NCBI RefSeq assembly: GCF_029892485.1
Contig: NZ_JARXVG010000004.1
Coordinates: 62,001 to 126,000, forward strand
Length of the DNA: 64,000 nt
Direction: 5' to 3'
From: Variovorax boronicumulans
GTDB lineage: Bacteria > Pseudomonadota > Gammaproteobacteria > Burkholderiales > Burkholderiaceae_C
In this document: piece by piece, positions 19,226 through 27,596 of the stretch
Position numbering within the stretch: the first letter of the stretch is position 1
Layout: the number at the start of each line of letters is the position of its first letter
Program-made: the position numbers and the translations under genes
The notes under the pieces: model-generated
Databases searched by the model: none
What the model was told of the DNA's origin: nothing
The model's input: the letters and a program-made list of their open reading frames with translations, nothing else

Positions 19226-19735
19226 ATGCAGCCAAACTCTCTCGAAGATTCTCTTTCGGCCGTGGCGCTCGCCCACGCCGACACCACCCAGCCGCACGCC
19301 ACCTTCGATGCCATCGACAAGGCGGTCGCATCGACCATCGGCCACCGGCTCTTCACCATCCTGGTCCATCACCGCGAGGCGCGTGAATCGGAGCGCGTGT
19401 ACACCAACATGCGCGAGGCCTACCCAGTGGGCGGGCGCAAGCCCATCACCGATTCGCCGTGGATGCAGCAGGTGATGCAGCGGGGCCTGCCCTACATCGG
19501 CCGCAACGCCGAGGACCTGCGCGACGTGTTCTACGACCACGAACTCATCGTGTCGCTGGGCTGCCGCAGCGTGCTGAACATTCCGCTGCGCTGGCAGGGC
19601 GAGACGCTCGGCACGCTCAACATGCTGCACGAGGAGAACTGGTATGGCGACGGCCACGTCGAGCTCGCGCGGGTGTTCGCGCAACTGGCGGTGCCGGCCG
19701 TGATGGCACAACAGACCAAGGAATCCATCGCATGA
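19226..19735 (+). CDS. Stand-alone GAF-domain protein
   Basis: A 169-residue protein made almost entirely of one GAF domain (about 30-160), including LFTILVHH, GCRSVLNIPL and GTLNMLHEENWY. No DNA-binding, kinase or cyclase domain is attached. Its ATGA overlap with the amidohydrolase gene couples the two. It may sense the pathway ligand, act as an accessory subunit or be a small enzyme. I do not recognise a named function. Confidence 0.8.
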   Translation: MQPNSLEDSLSAVALAHADTTQPHATFDAIDKAVASTIGHRLFTILVHHREARESERVYTNMREAYPVGGRKPITDSPWMQQVMQRGLPYIGRNAEDLRDVFYDHELIVSLGCRSVLNIPLRWQGETLGTLNMLHEENWYGDGHVELARVFAQLAVPAVMAQQTKESIA

Positions 19736-20979
19736 CGAACACGGTCCTTTTCAAGAACGCGAACCTGCTCGATCCGCTGCGCGGCGAACTGCTCGAAGGC
19801 CACGACATCCTGGTCGAAGGCGGCGTGGTCCGCGAGGTCTCCGACAAGCCGCTGCAAAGCAAGGCCGCGCGCGTCATCGACGTGAAGGGCAAGACGGTGA
19901 TGCCCGGCCTCATCGACCTGCACGTGCATGTGATCGCGGTGGAGCTGAATCTCTCGCGCCAAGTCCACATGCCCAACGTGCTCATCACGCTGCGCAGCGT
20001 GCCCATGCTGCGCGGCATGCTGCGCCGCGGGTTCACCACGGTGCGCGACGCGGGCGGTGCGGGGTACGCGTTCAAGCAGGCGGTGGACTCCGGCCTCGCG
20101 CAGGGGCCGCGCCTCTTCGTCTCGGGCCGTGCGCTGAGCCAGACGGGCGGGCACGGCGACATGCGCGGGCGCTCCGACTTCCTCGACCCAGCCGCGACCT
20201 GCTCGACCTGCGTGCGGGTCGGTGCGCTCGCGCGCGTGGTCGACGGCGTCGACGCGGTGCGCCGCGCTGTGCGCGAAGAGCTGCAGATGGGCGCGGACCA
20301 GATCAAGATCATGGCCTCCGGCGGCGTGGCCTCGCCAACCGATCCGGTGGGCGCCTTCGGCTACAGCGAGGACGAGATCCGCGCCATCGTGGAAGAAGCC
20401 TCGGGGCGCGGCACCTACGTGATGGCACACGCCTACACCGCCGCGGCCATCGCGCGCGCGGTGCGCTGCGGCGTGCGCACCATCGAGCACGGCAACCTCG
20501 TGGACGCGCCCACGGCCGCGCTGATGGCGGAGCTGGGCGCCTATGCAGTGCCTACGCTGGTCACCTACGACGCGCTGGCCAACGAGGGCGAGAGCTTTGG
20601 CCTCCCCAAGGAAAGCGTGGCCAAGGTGGCCGACGTGCGCGAGGCGGGCCTGCGCTCGCTGGAGATCTACAGGAAGGCCGGCGTGAAGATGGGTTTCGGC
20701 TCCGACCTGCTGGGCGAATCGCAACGCCTGCAGAGCGACGAGTTCCGCCTGCGCGCCGAGGTGCTGTCGCCGGCCGAGGCCATCGCGAGCGCCACCGTGG
20801 TCGGTGCCGAGGTGCTGGGCATGCCGGATCGCCTCGGTCGCCTCGTGCCGGGTGCGCTCGCCGACATCCTCGTGGTCGACGGCAATCCGCTGCGCGATGT
20901 CGAATGCCTGCTGGGACAGGGCGAGCGCATTCCGCTGGTCATGAAGGAAGGCGTGGTCCAGTTCGACGAGTTGGGCTGA
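19732..20979 (+). CDS. Amidohydrolase (imidazolonepropionase/Xaa-Pro peptidase-like)
   Basis: A 415-residue metal-dependent amidohydrolase. The first metal-binding HxH is DLHVHV (His64, His66); the bridging lysine is in QIKIMASGG; histidines lie in VMAHAYT and IEHGNL, and the catalytic Asp in GFGSDLLG. The C-terminal LVPGALADILVVDGNPL returns to the beta-sandwich. This branch includes enzymes cleaving acyl-amino acids, dipeptides and cyclic amides. Substrate inference from the MFS and GAF neighbours is not possible beyond an imported amide-like compound. Confidence 0.83.
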   Translation: MTNTVLFKNANLLDPLRGELLEGHDILVEGGVVREVSDKPLQSKAARVIDVKGKTVMPGLIDLHVHVIAVELNLSRQVHMPNVLITLRSVPMLRGMLRRGFTTVRDAGGAGYAFKQAVDSGLAQGPRLFVSGRALSQTGGHGDMRGRSDFLDPAATCSTCVRVGALARVVDGVDAVRRAVREELQMGADQIKIMASGGVASPTDPVGAFGYSEDEIRAIVEEASGRGTYVMAHAYTAAAIARAVRCGVRTIEHGNLVDAPTAALMAELGAYAVPTLVTYDALANEGESFGLPKESVAKVADVREAGLRSLEIYRKAGVKMGFGSDLLGESQRLQSDEFRLRAEVLSPAEAIASATVVGAEVLGMPDRLGRLVPGALADILVVDGNPLRDVECLLGQGERIPLVMKEGVVQFDELG

Positions 20980-20997
20980 AGCTCCCGGCCGCGGCGG

Positions 20998-21804
20998 TCA
21001 GGCCTGCGCGAACCACTCGCGCCACAGCTTGCGCGCCTTGTCCTGGTAGCGACGCGTCACGGCCTGCAGCGCGGCGCGCGGTTCCGGCGACATGAGCTCG
21101 GCCGGCAGCAGCGGATCGCGGATGAGGTGCGCGATGACAGCGCGCCCCAACAGCAGCGATTCGCGCACGGCCGCTTCGAGCGGCAGCTTGTCCAGCCGCT
21201 TCTCGCTGCGCTCGATGCCGGCCTGCAGGCGCTGGTAGCCGGCCGCCAGCGTGCGCACGTTCCACAGCTTGCGCGCAGCCGCCTGCGTGGTTTCGTCCAT
21301 GTCGGCGAGGCGGAACACCAGCGCCTTCGAGGACAGGCCCCGGCCCTGCAGCTGTTCGCGCTCGGCTGCCAGCCCGCCCCGGAGGTTGTCGGGCCGGATG
21401 TGCAGGCCGGTCTGCAGCGGGGCAAAGCCGCGCAGCGACAGCGCCAGGCCATGGTGGCGCCAGGCCGTCTTGTCCGAACGCGGCACGCCGGCGTCGTGCA
21501 CAGCGAGCCAGTCGTTGCGCCACGCGACAGCCTGTGCGCCGCGCTGCCGCCAGCCGTCGACCGCGCGAGACAGCGCCGGCCCCGCGCGGTTGAGCGCATA
21601 GCTGCCGCGCTCGCTGCGTTCGATCTTGCCGTCGCTCGCGAGCCGCGTGAGACCCACGCGCAGCGTCGATTCGCCGATGCCCATCAGGGCGCCGGCGCGG
21701 CACAGCGACTGCGCACTCAACATGCCGCTGTGGGCGACGAGCAGGTCGAGGATCAGTTCCGGTGCGCTCGGAATGGCGACCTGGACATTGCATATTTTTT
21801 CCAC
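20998..21804 (-). CDS. PaaX-family transcriptional repressor
   Basis: A 268-residue protein with an N-terminal winged helix (about 12-75, LRVGLTRLASDGKIERSERG) and the PaaX central and C-terminal domains, including DPLLPAELMSP, a family hallmark. The start appears to be GTG at 21804. PaaX proteins repress by binding palindromic operators and are released by aryl-CoA thioesters such as phenylacetyl-CoA. It is divergent from an enoyl-CoA hydratase gene, its likely target. Confidence 0.82.
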   Translation of the reverse strand: MEKICNVQVAIPSAPELILDLLVAHSGMLSAQSLCRAGALMGIGESTLRVGLTRLASDGKIERSERGSYALNRAGPALSRAVDGWRQRGAQAVAWRNDWLAVHDAGVPRSDKTAWRHHGLALSLRGFAPLQTGLHIRPDNLRGGLAAEREQLQGRGLSSKALVFRLADMDETTQAAARKLWNVRTLAAGYQRLQAGIERSEKRLDKLPLEAAVRESLLLGRAVIAHLIRDPLLPAELMSPEPRAALQAVTRRYQDKARKLWREWFAQA

Positions 21805-21818
21805 GTTTGCACATCGGA

Positions 21819-21828
21819 GAAATATTTC
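21819..21828. promoter_or_regulatory. AT-rich palindrome between PaaX-like and crotonase genes
   Basis: GAAATATTTC is a perfect 10-bp palindrome in the 79-bp divergent promoter region. It could overlap a promoter or serve as repressor site; the short length makes chance plausible. Confidence 0.3.
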
Positions 21829-21883
21829 CTACGATGGACCAGAGCTGTTGAGTAAGTAATTTTGCCTCCAGGGGAATGCATCC

Positions 21884-22666
21884 ATGACCATGGAATACGT
21901 GACCTATGACACGGATCGGGCGGTCTGCACCCTCACGCTGAACCGCCCGGACAAGCGCAATGCCGTCAACGGCGTGGTGGCTGCCGAGCTGCGCGAAGCC
22001 TTCGAGCGCTTCGAGACCGACGATGCGTTGCGCGTGGCGATCCTCACGGGTGCGGGCGGCCACTTCTGCGCCGGCGCCGACCTGGGGGCCGTCGGCAACC
22101 CGGACGAGCGCAACGAACTCGACCCCGAAGGCGGCGGCAGCGGGCCGATGGGACCGACGCGCATGGCGCTGTCCAAGCCGCTCATCGCGGCGGTGAACGG
22201 CTACGCGGTCGCGGGCGGCCTCGAACTCGCGCTGCTCGCCGACCTGCGCGTGGCAGACGACGACGCGGTCTTCGGCGTGTTCTGTCGCCGCTGGGGCGTG
22301 CCGCTGATCGACGGCGGTACGGTGCGATTGCCGCGCATTGTGGGCATGGGGCGCGCGCTGGACATGATCCTGACCGGGCGGCCCGTCTCCGCGACCGAGG
22401 CGCTGGCGATGGGCCTGGTCAACCGCGTCACGCCGCCGGGCGGCGCGCTCGCCACGGCGCGAGAGCTGGCCCTGCAGATCGCCGCGTTCCCGCAGCAATG
22501 CATGCTCACCGACCGCCGCTCCGCCTACGAACAGTGGGACATGCCGCTGGCCGACGCCCTTCGACGCGAAGGCGCGCAGGGCGTGCCGATCGTCCTTGCC
22601 GAAGGCGAAGCCGGTGCCGCACGCTTTGCCGGCGGCGCGGGGCGGCACGGCACCTTCAAGGGCTGA
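21884..22666 (+). CDS. Enoyl-CoA hydratase/isomerase (crotonase family)
   Basis: A 260-residue crotonase. AGGHFCAGADL forms the oxyanion-hole strand, and AVAGGLELALLADL carries the first catalytic Glu position. At the second position LIDGGTVRL has Asp where the consensus is often Glu or Ala, so hydratase activity is not assured. The gene is monocistronic and divergent from a PaaX-like regulator, suggesting control by an aryl- or acyl-CoA. It ends two bases before the end of the convergent MocR gene. Confidence 0.83.
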   Translation: MTMEYVTYDTDRAVCTLTLNRPDKRNAVNGVVAAELREAFERFETDDALRVAILTGAGGHFCAGADLGAVGNPDERNELDPEGGGSGPMGPTRMALSKPLIAAVNGYAVAGGLELALLADLRVADDDAVFGVFCRRWGVPLIDGGTVRLPRIVGMGRALDMILTGRPVSATEALAMGLVNRVTPPGGALATARELALQIAAFPQQCMLTDRRSAYEQWDMPLADALRREGAQGVPIVLAEGEAGAARFAGGAGRHGTFKG

Positions 22667-22667
22667 T

Positions 22668-24050
22668 TCAGGCGCGCCGTCGCAGCGCGGTGCGCAGCGC
22701 CTTCGCAAAGCGCGGATCGGCCATGGCGCCGACGTTGAAGCGCGACCAGCGCGAGACCTGCGTCGAATCGACGCTGAAGATGCGCCCCGGCGCCATCACG
22801 ATCTTGCGCGGCAGCAGTTCCTTAGCGAACGCCAGCGAATCGGCCACGCCGGGCAGCGCCGCCCAGATGTAGAGCGACTGCGGCGTGCGCGCGAAGACCT
22901 CCGCATCGACCGAATCGAACAGCTGCAGCGCCTTGCGCGTCGCTTCGCCAAGGCGCGTCTGCAAACGATTCAGGTGGCGCTGGTAGTGGCCTTCGCTCAG
23001 GATCACGTCGACCGTGCGCTCGCTGTACTCCGAGCTGCTCACGTGGATCAGCGCCTTCAGGTCGGCGAGGTCGCTCGCGAGGTCTGCACCGCAGGCGATG
23101 AAGCCCACGCGCAGCGCCGCCGAGAACGACTTCGAGAAGCTGCCGATGTAGATGGTGCGCTCCAGCTGGTCGAGCGCCGAGAGCCGCGGCAATGCGGTCG
23201 GCTTGAAGTCGGCCAGCGGATCGTTCTCCACGATCAAGAGGTTGTATTTCTGCGCGAGCTGCAGCACGCGGAAGGCCTTGGCCGGCGAGATGTCGGAGCC
23301 CGTGGGGTTGTGCGCGAGCGACTGCGTGAAAAAGAGGCGCGGCCGCTCGGCGATGAGCAGCTGCTCCAGCACATCGAGGTCGGGCCCGTCCGCCAGGCGC
23401 GGCACGGCTAGCATCTGCGCGCCCGCGAGCTTGAGCTTGCCGAAGAGCGGGTAGTAGCCCGGGTCGTCGACCAGCACCTTGCCGCCGGGCGGCACGAAGT
23501 AGCGGATGACGATGTCCATCGCCTCGTTGGCGCCGTGCGTGAGCACGATCTGCCGGGGCTCCGCGCCGATGCCGAAGTCCGCGAGCTTGCGCACCAGGTG
23601 ATCGCGCAGCGGCGCATAGCCGAAGCGGCTGCCATAGCGGAACAGCGCACCGAGCCCCGTGCGGACGACCTTGGGGTGGTATTTGTCCAGCCGCACGTCG
23701 GCCAGCCACTCGACCGGCGGAAAGCCATCGCCCACCGCGACCGCATCGGGCTGCGTCTTGAGCTGCTCCCGCATGAGCCACACGATGTCCATCGCGCGGC
23801 CCAGGCTCCCCGCGTCTTCCTCGGGCGGCTTGGGGCTGGATTGCGCGAGCACGAAATAGCCCGAACCGCGCCGCGGCTCGACCAGGCCCCGCGACACCAG
23901 CAACTCGAACGCAGCCACCACGGTGTTCTTGGCATAGCCGTGCAATTGCGCCAGTTCGCGCAGCGACGGCAGCTTGTCGCCGGCCTTGTAGGCGCCGCTC
24001 GCGATCTGGCGCGCGAGGGTGTCGGCGAGCGAATCGGCGATCGTGGTCAT
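22668..24050 (-). CDS. MocR-type regulator (GntR HTH fused to aminotransferase-like domain)
   Basis: A 460-residue protein. Residues about 1-75 form a GntR winged helix (KLPSLRELAQLHGYAKNTVV), followed by a linker and a fold-type I aminotransferase domain with the PLP lysine in GSFSKSF and NPTG in LAHNPTGSD. ATG at 24050 was chosen over longer frames because the GntR domain begins there. It is divergent from the HMG-CoA reductase operon and probably regulates it. PLP-dependent ligand sensing is inferred from the family. Confidence 0.85.
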   Translation of the reverse strand: MTTIADSLADTLARQIASGAYKAGDKLPSLRELAQLHGYAKNTVVAAFELLVSRGLVEPRRGSGYFVLAQSSPKPPEEDAGSLGRAMDIVWLMREQLKTQPDAVAVGDGFPPVEWLADVRLDKYHPKVVRTGLGALFRYGSRFGYAPLRDHLVRKLADFGIGAEPRQIVLTHGANEAMDIVIRYFVPPGGKVLVDDPGYYPLFGKLKLAGAQMLAVPRLADGPDLDVLEQLLIAERPRLFFTQSLAHNPTGSDISPAKAFRVLQLAQKYNLLIVENDPLADFKPTALPRLSALDQLERTIYIGSFSKSFSAALRVGFIACGADLASDLADLKALIHVSSSEYSERTVDVILSEGHYQRHLNRLQTRLGEATRKALQLFDSVDAEVFARTPQSLYIWAALPGVADSLAFAKELLPRKIVMAPGRIFSVDSTQVSRWSRFNVGAMADPRFAKALRTALRRRA

Positions 24051-24089
24051 GGGCCGAGACTTTGACACAGCGGGCCGCTTCGGCGCACC

Positions 24090-24118
24090 ACTGTCCGCAC
24101 TGTCCCGCCAAACTGTGC
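24090..24118. promoter_or_regulatory. Direct repeats in the MocR/HMG-CoA reductase promoter region
   Basis: ACTGTCC occurs at 24090-24096 and 24099-24105, and ACTGTGC at 24112-24118. MocR regulators commonly bind direct repeats in the divergent promoter of their target, so this cluster is the best operator candidate. Confidence 0.45.
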
Positions 24119-24187
24119 CTTCCGCTGGCGGTACAGCCGGCCTAAATTGCCTGCTCCCGAATTCATCCTCCGAAGAGACAAGCAACG

Positions 24188-25474
24188 ATGGTCGCCGACT
24201 CCCGCATTCCCAATTTCCGAGCCCTCACGCCTGCGCAGCGCTTCGCCCATATCGCACAGGCCGCATCGCTCACCGACGACGAGGTGGCCCTGCTCGCCCA
24301 GCCCGGCGCGCTGAGCGTGGACCGCGCCAACGGCATGGTCGAGAACGTGATCGGCACCTTCGAGCTGCCGCTGGGCGTGGCCGGCAACTTCACCGTGAAC
24401 GGACGCGACTACCTCGTGCCGATGGCGGTGGAAGAACCCTCGGTGGTCGCCGCTGCATCGTTCATGGCCAAGCTGGCGCGCGAAGGCGGTGGCTTCGAGG
24501 CATCGAGCACCGGGCCGCTGATGCGCGCGCAGGTGCAGGTGATCGGCATCACCGACCCCTACGGCGCGCGGCTCGCATTGCTGCGTGCGCGCGACGAGAT
24601 CCTCGCCGTGGCGAACAGCCGCGACAAGGTGCTGATCGATCTCGGCGGCGGCTGCCGCGACATCGAGGTGCATGTGTTCGGCGACACGCCGCGCGGCGCG
24701 ATGGTGGTGATGCACCTGATCGTCGACGTGCGCGATGCGATGGGCGCGAACACCGTCAACACCATGGCCGAGGCGGTGTCGCCGCTGGTCGAGAAGCTCA
24801 CGGGCGGCACGGTGCGCCTGCGCATCCTGTCGAACCTGGCGGACCTGCGGCTGGCGCGTGCGCGCGTGCGGCTTGCGCCGGCCGTGCTGGCCACGCGCGA
24901 GCGCAGCGGCGAGGAAGTGGTCGAGGGCGTGATCGATGCCTACACCTTCGCGGCCATCGATCCCTACCGTGCGGCGACGCACAACAAGGGCATCATGAAC
25001 GGCGTCGATCCGGTGATCGTCGCGACCGGCAACGACTGGCGCGCGGTGGAAGCCGGGGCGCATGCCTATGCCTGCCGCAGCGGGCGCTACACATCGCTCA
25101 CCACCTGGGAGAAGGACACGACGGGCGCGCTCGTCGGCACCATCGAGATGCCGATGCCGGTGGGGCTCGTCGGCGGTGCCACCAAGACGCATCCGCTCGC
25201 GCGGCTCGCACTGAAGATCCTCGACGTGAAGTCCGCGCAGGAGCTCGGCGAAGTCGCCGTGGCCGTCGGCCTCGCGCAGAACCTGGGCGCCTTGCGCGCG
25301 CTCGCCACCGAAGGCATCCAGCGCGGCCACATGGCACTGCACGCCCGCAACATCGCGCTGGTCGCGGGCGCCACGGGCGACGAGATCGACAGCATCGCCA
25401 AACAGATGGCCGCCGAGCACGACGTGCGCACCGACCGCGCGGTGGCGCTGCTCGAAGCGCTGCGCAAGAAGTAA
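24188..25474 (+). CDS. mvaA: Class II hydroxymethylglutaryl-CoA reductase, degradative type
   Basis: A 428-residue class II HMG-CoA reductase. All four catalytic residues of the Pseudomonas mevalonii enzyme are at the same numbers: Glu83 ([10 protein letters not shown]), Lys267 (HNKGIMNG), Asp283 ([10 protein letters not shown]) and His381 ([10 protein letters not shown]). The cofactor motif DAMGAN is at 183-188 and ENVIGTF at 52-58. In organisms without a mevalonate biosynthetic need this enzyme oxidises mevalonate to HMG-CoA with NAD+. No HMG-CoA lyase lies in the window. The transporter genes that follow and the divergent MocR regulator make a mevalonate uptake and use operon the best reading. 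Confidence 0.93.
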   Translation: MVADSRIPNFRALTPAQRFAHIAQAASLTDDEVALLAQPGALSVDRANGMVENVIGTFELPLGVAGNFTVNGRDYLVPMAVEEPSVVAAASFMAKLAREGGGFEASSTGPLMRAQVQVIGITDPYGARLALLRARDEILAVANSRDKVLIDLGGGCRDIEVHVFGDTPRGAMVVMHLIVDVRDAMGANTVNTMAEAVSPLVEKLTGGTVRLRILSNLADLRLARARVRLAPAVLATRERSGEEVVEGVIDAYTFAAIDPYRAATHNKGIMNGVDPVIVATGNDWRAVEAGAHAYACRSGRYTSLTTWEKDTTGALVGTIEMPMPVGLVGGATKTHPLARLALKILDVKSAQELGEVAVAVGLAQNLGALRALATEGIQRGHMALHARNIALVAGATGDEIDSIAKQMAAEHDVRTDRAVALLEALRKK

Positions 25475-25568
25475 GCAACGCGGGGGAGTTCCCGCACAAC
25501 GGACCGCGGCCGATACCGCGGCGGCCATGGAAGTGGCCGTCACATAACCATAGACGGAGACATCACAA

Positions 25569-26021
25569 ATGAACGCAGACAGTGCAACGCCCGCGCGGTG
25601 GCGACTGGTGGAGATATGGGGCGACACGGCCGACCTGGGGCACCTCGCGTGGTCCATCGTCATCGGCGTCGCCGTGAGCCTCACGGGTTACCTCGTGGCC
25701 AGCCGCGTACTCGCAAGCGCCGTGAGCACGCCCGAACTGGCGCGCGCCTACGCCATGCTCGCGGGCCTCGGCGGCTGCGTCGTCTCTGGCCTGATCTGCG
25801 CCAAGCTCTTCGCACCGAAGCGCGAAGTGGTCGAGGGCACCGACCCCGATCCGCGCTGGCGCGAAGAGGTGCTGGCCGAACTGGCCGGCGAGCACGGCGA
25901 CCTGGGCTCAGTCAACGACCTGCCGCCCTCGGTGGTGCGCGAGATGAAGGAGCTGGAGATCTACGACCTGTTCGCGTCGTACAAGCCCCGCGCCAGGAAC
26001 ACCGAAGGAGCCGCACTGTGA
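25569..26021 (+). CDS. Small membrane subunit of a TctAB-like transporter
   Basis: A 150-residue protein with two hydrophobic segments (about 25-48 and 62-82) and a charged C-terminal half. It has no recognised domain. Its stop overlaps the GTG start of the large permease, and size and position fit a TctB-like small subunit of the tripartite tricarboxylate transporter class. The gap before it (25475-25568) holds two short GC-rich hairpins and a GACGGAGA-type ribosome-binding region, nothing else. Confidence 0.6.
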   Translation: MNADSATPARWRLVEIWGDTADLGHLAWSIVIGVAVSLTGYLVASRVLASAVSTPELARAYAMLAGLGGCVVSGLICAKLFAPKREVVEGTDPDPRWREEVLAELAGEHGDLGSVNDLPPSVVREMKELEIYDLFASYKPRARNTEGAAL

Positions 26022-27406
26022 TCGAAGCCGCGCTCCTCAACCAGATCCTCATCGCCACGGGCATGGGCCTCGTGGGCGCCATCGTGTTTGCGGCCATCGG
26101 CCTCGTCTCGGGCACCGACGAAACCACCACGCTCGCCCCGCTCACGCTGCTGGTGGTGCTGCTCGGCGTGCCGCCCGAAGGCGTGTTCACCTTCTTCCTG
26201 GCCGCCGCCGTGGCCAAGCACATGACGCACGCGGTGCCCACCGCGCTCCTGGGCATTCCGGGCGACACCATGGCCACGCCGCTGCTGCAAGACGCGAACG
26301 TGCTGCGCAACCTGGGCGTGCCGCACATCGCGCTGCGCAAGATGGTGTCGGGCGCGATCATCGCGGCCTTCATCGCGGTGCCGCTGGCCGTGCTGTTCGC
26401 GGTGCTGCTGGCGCCCTATGGCGCGGCCATCACCAAGGCGGCGCCGTGGATCTTCGTGGTGGCGGCCGTGGCCATCGCCTACTTCTCGAGCGGGCGCTGG
26501 GCGTCGGTGGCCACGCTGGTGCCGTTCGTGATGGTGATCGTGGCGCTGCAGGCGCTCACCGGCAAGTATGGCGTGAAGCTCAGCATCAGCTACTTCCTGG
26601 GCATTGCCATCGGCCCGCTGGTGGCGGACCTGTTCTCGGTGATCTCGCCCGCGGCACGTGCGCGCATGAAGCGCGACAAGGTCCGCACCTTCTCGCTCGC
26701 GCCCGACGTGAAGGGATGGACGGGCTACTTCCCGAACCCCTTCAAGGTGCTCGACCGCACGCAGGTGAAGTGGACCTTCGCGACCGCCGCGATCTCCAGC
26801 GCCACCTTCGTGTTCAGCCCGGTCGCGATGACCGTGGTGCTGGGCGAACTGGTCGGCTCGCGCATCAAGCACGCGTACCACCGCCTCACCACCACGCTGG
26901 CCGCGCGCAACGGTGTGACCGAGGCCACCTACATCGCCGAGGCGCTGATCCCGCTGATCGCCATCGGCCTGCCGCTGAGCCCGGTGGCCGCCGGCCCGGC
27001 CGCGCCGCTCTTCAATGCGCCACCGGTGTTCACCATCGACTCGGCCACGGGCCAGACCCACAACCTGCACAACCTGCTGAACCACTGGGAGTTCCTGGGC
27101 TACGGCATGCTGGCGGTGGTGCTCGCGGCGCTGGTGGCCTATCCGTTCACCATGAACTTCGCGCGCCGCGCGGCGCTGTTCGTCTCGCGCAAGGTGAGCC
27201 ACGAGGCGATCATCGCCACCTTCGTCGGGCTGATCGTGGTGATCAGCGTGTGGGAAGGGCAACTGCTTGGATTGCTGGTGATCCTCACGATGGGCCTGCT
27301 CGGCGGGCTGCTGTCGCGCGCCATCGGGTTCAACACCGGGGTGCAGTTCATGGGGTACTACACGGCGGTGTTGACGGTGCCGGCAGCGATCAAGGCGTTT
27401 TCGTAG
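26018..27406 (+). CDS. TctA-like tripartite tricarboxylate transporter permease (candidate mevalonate importer)
   Basis: A 462-residue integral membrane protein with about 10-12 hydrophobic segments. LLGIPGDTMATPLL near residue 80 corresponds to the conserved PGTP-type motif of TctA permeases, and a related GLPLSPVAAGPAAPL motif appears in the second half, as in the two-repeat TctA fold. The start is GTG 26018 with AAGGAG 7 bases upstream, overlapping the small subunit's stop. No TctC binding protein is present. Coexpression with HMG-CoA reductase suggests mevalonate or a related hydroxy acid as substrate; this is inference. Confidence 0.72.
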   Translation: MIEAALLNQILIATGMGLVGAIVFAAIGLVSGTDETTTLAPLTLLVVLLGVPPEGVFTFFLAAAVAKHMTHAVPTALLGIPGDTMATPLLQDANVLRNLGVPHIALRKMVSGAIIAAFIAVPLAVLFAVLLAPYGAAITKAAPWIFVVAAVAIAYFSSGRWASVATLVPFVMVIVALQALTGKYGVKLSISYFLGIAIGPLVADLFSVISPAARARMKRDKVRTFSLAPDVKGWTGYFPNPFKVLDRTQVKWTFATAAISSATFVFSPVAMTVVLGELVGSRIKHAYHRLTTTLAARNGVTEATYIAEALIPLIAIGLPLSPVAAGPAAPLFNAPPVFTIDSATGQTHNLHNLLNHWEFLGYGMLAVVLAALVAYPFTMNFARRAALFVSRKVSHEAIIATFVGLIVVISVWEGQLLGLLVILTMGLLGGLLSRAIGFNTGVQFMGYYTAVLTVPAAIKAFS

Positions 27407-27434
27407 GTCTGGATTGTTCATGGCGGCGAGCACT

Positions 27435-27576
27435 GGTTGATCGGCCGATAACCAGCAGCGCTTCCAAGTGCGCAGGGCATCGGGTGCTCCCCGCAGCGAA
27501 ATCAAGGAGGAGGCCGCAGGCCGGGGGACATTCGCGGAGGGGAGTACCCGGTGCCCTGTGCACCCACCCTGAACAA
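27435..27576. repeat. MITE-like hairpin repeat (family C, copy 2)
   Basis: This is a near-identical copy of the right half of the element at 14733-14972, including CAGCGAAATCAAGGAGGAGG and GGGGGACATTCGCGGAGG. Its outer arms run from 27467 and back from 27565. It fills the 190-bp gap between the TctA-like gene and the ABC exporter. Similarity also extends upstream over GTTGATCGGCC, so both copies share more than the hairpin. Confidence 0.9.
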
Positions 27577-27596
27577 CAGCGCCGCATACTGACGCA

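Noticed and set aside
17810-19711. 633-codon open frame opposite the MFS and GAF genes
   Set aside because: High GC keeps antisense frames open; the product is low-complexity His/Arg/Ala and has no domain, while the plus-strand MFS is clear.
24188-25474. Ring-opening amidohydrolase (barbiturase/cyanurate hydrolase) identity
   Set aside because: First impression from context only; ENVIGTF, DAMGAN and the four catalytic residues at P. mevalonii numbering identify HMG-CoA reductase.
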